Assembly (NCBI RefSeq): GCF_013318015.2
Contig: NZ_CP115842.1
Coordinates: forward strand, 434,001 to 498,000
Reading direction: 5' to 3'
DNA: 64,000 nt
DNA from: Agrobacterium tumefaciens
GTDB lineage: Bacteria; Pseudomonadota; Alphaproteobacteria; Rhizobiales; Rhizobiaceae
Below, in pieces: positions 63,411 to 64,000 of the stretch. The first letter of the stretch is position 1. Each line of letters begins with the position of its first letter. The translations under genes were made by a program, and so were the position numbers. The notes under the pieces are model-generated. The model ran no database searches and had not been told where the DNA came from. It worked only from the letters and a program-made list of their open reading frames with translations.

Positions 63411-63822
63411 TGCGGGGAAAAGATACTTTAAAACAACCAATTATCGTGTTTTTAAGCCAAACATGAAAGAAACTGGACAGGCGTGACAAAACTGCACTAG
63501 CGCTATGCGGTAATCGCAGTGATTATGCCGTCCGATTGAATATTGAAGAACGATGATACTGACGCCATTCGGGTTCGTGAATATTTTGCATGTTACGGAT
63601 TTTCCGGCGCAATCGAGCGACGACTTAACTTGAAGTATCGCCTTAATTTAGGCAATAAGCCTGATGCCAGCGTAGACATTTCGTGACACGATTCCGCTGA
63701 ACGGATGTAATGCCCGGTTGAGATTTGATTTACCGGTATCAAATATGAAGTGCCGATTTTTATAAAACTATACGATGTCCGGTTTGTTTCTTTTTTCGGA
63801 CGAAATTTATTTTGAGGACCAA
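63411..63822. promoter_or_regulatory. Region between the acyltransferase and export lipoprotein genes
   Basis: No gene is supported in these 412 bases. ATTTGAT (63723-63729) and ATCAAAT (63738-63744) form a 7-bp perfect inverted repeat around TTACCGGT, about 80 nt before the next start; it may be an operator. GAGG at 63814-63817 is the downstream ribosome-binding site. Confidence 0.35.
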
Positions 63823-64000
63823 ATGCGTTTATTGAATGTTTCGATTCTGCTTGCCTCCGCAGCACTTGCGGGGTGCACCGTCACCGCGGCATCAGGCCCC
63901 GATGCGGCAACAATCGAATCCAACGCTTCAGTGAAATTCAGTTCCAAGGACAAAAAGAAAACTGCGGGCGTTGACTACGCTCTCATCGATATCAACAGTT
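63823..64000 (+). CDS. Polysaccharide export lipoprotein (Wza-like), 5' end only
   Basis: Only 59 codons are in the window. The start is a lipoprotein signal with lipobox LAGC (Cys21), then a Ser/Thr/Ala-rich linker and DYALIDINS, which resembles the YALVDI segment at the start of the mature domain in rhizobial Wza/OMA-type export proteins. Those outer-membrane lipoproteins form the secretion channel for capsule or exopolysaccharide. The glycosyltransferase and acyltransferase genes upstream support this. The ribosome-binding site is TTGAGGA, 6 nt before the ATG. The assignment rests on a short fragment. Confidence 0.6.
   Translation, partial: MRLLNVSILLASAALAGCTVTAASGPDAATIESNASVKFSSKDKKKTAGVDYALIDINS

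Overview
The window looks like a chromosomal segment of an Agrobacterium (Rhizobiales, Alphaproteobacteria), probably close to A. tumefaciens/fabrum C58 and probably from its second (linear) chromosome. The evidence is the GC-rich coding style, an alphaproteobacterial SOS box (GTTC-N7-GTTC) in front of imuA-imuB-dnaE2, a CtrA-type site (TTAA-N7-TTAA) in front of minCDE, rhizobial intergenic palindromes, and an amidohydrolase that I recall as the C58 enzyme Atu3266. No rRNA, tRNA, CRISPR array, insertion sequence or intact prophage was seen. Strain assignment is inference; no database was searched.

Layout. 1-6.5 kb: a truncated XylD-like sugar-acid dehydratase divergent from a YtfQRT-YjfF-type sugar ABC transporter and a FadR-type GntR regulator. 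6.6-9 kb: an MFS exporter divergent from an AraC regulator, then a dispersed repeat. 9-14.6 kb: the SOS mutagenesis operon imuA-imuB-dnaE2. 14.7-16.8 kb: a DUF1304 membrane protein, a glycerate 2-kinase and a small Cys-rich secreted protein. 16.8-26.8 kb: a sugar system resembling thuEFGKAB (binding protein, two permeases, ATPase, two Gfo/Idh dehydrogenases, a TIM-barrel isomerase, a ThuA protein and a ROK regulator). 26.8-32.7 kb: an amidase, a membrane GGDEF-EAL protein and two orphan family-3 solute-binding proteins. 32.8-34.6 kb: minCDE. 35-44.2 kb: a HAD phosphatase, then a UxuR-like regulator with a TRAP transporter, an idonate/gulonate-type dehydrogenase and UxuA, then a VanZ-like protein and a ketoglutarate-semialdehyde dehydrogenase. 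44.3-50.4 kb: a TRAP transporter with a fused QM subunit, an SsuD-like monooxygenase, a leaderless SsuA-like protein, an ArsR regulator and a Nu-class glutathione transferase. 50.4-59.8 kb: a Dpp-type ABC transporter with a SelA-like PLP enzyme, a RidA protein, a COG3964 amidohydrolase and an IclR regulator. 60.3-64 kb: surface-polysaccharide genes (GT4 glycosyltransferase, XRE regulator, acyltransferase and the start of an export lipoprotein).

How it works together. Most of the window is a series of self-contained catabolic modules, each pairing a periplasmic binding protein and transporter with a few enzymes and a local regulator (GntR, ROK, UxuR-like, ArsR, IclR). Several regulators have a recognisable palindrome or repeat in the adjacent promoter, listed with positions. 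The housekeeping blocks are division-site selection and SOS translesion synthesis. The least explained modules are the SsuA/SsuD-like TRAP operon, the COG3964/SelA-like/RidA/Dpp cluster, the GGDEF-EAL protein with two orphan binding proteins, and the XRE gene behind a 17-bp perfect inverted repeat.
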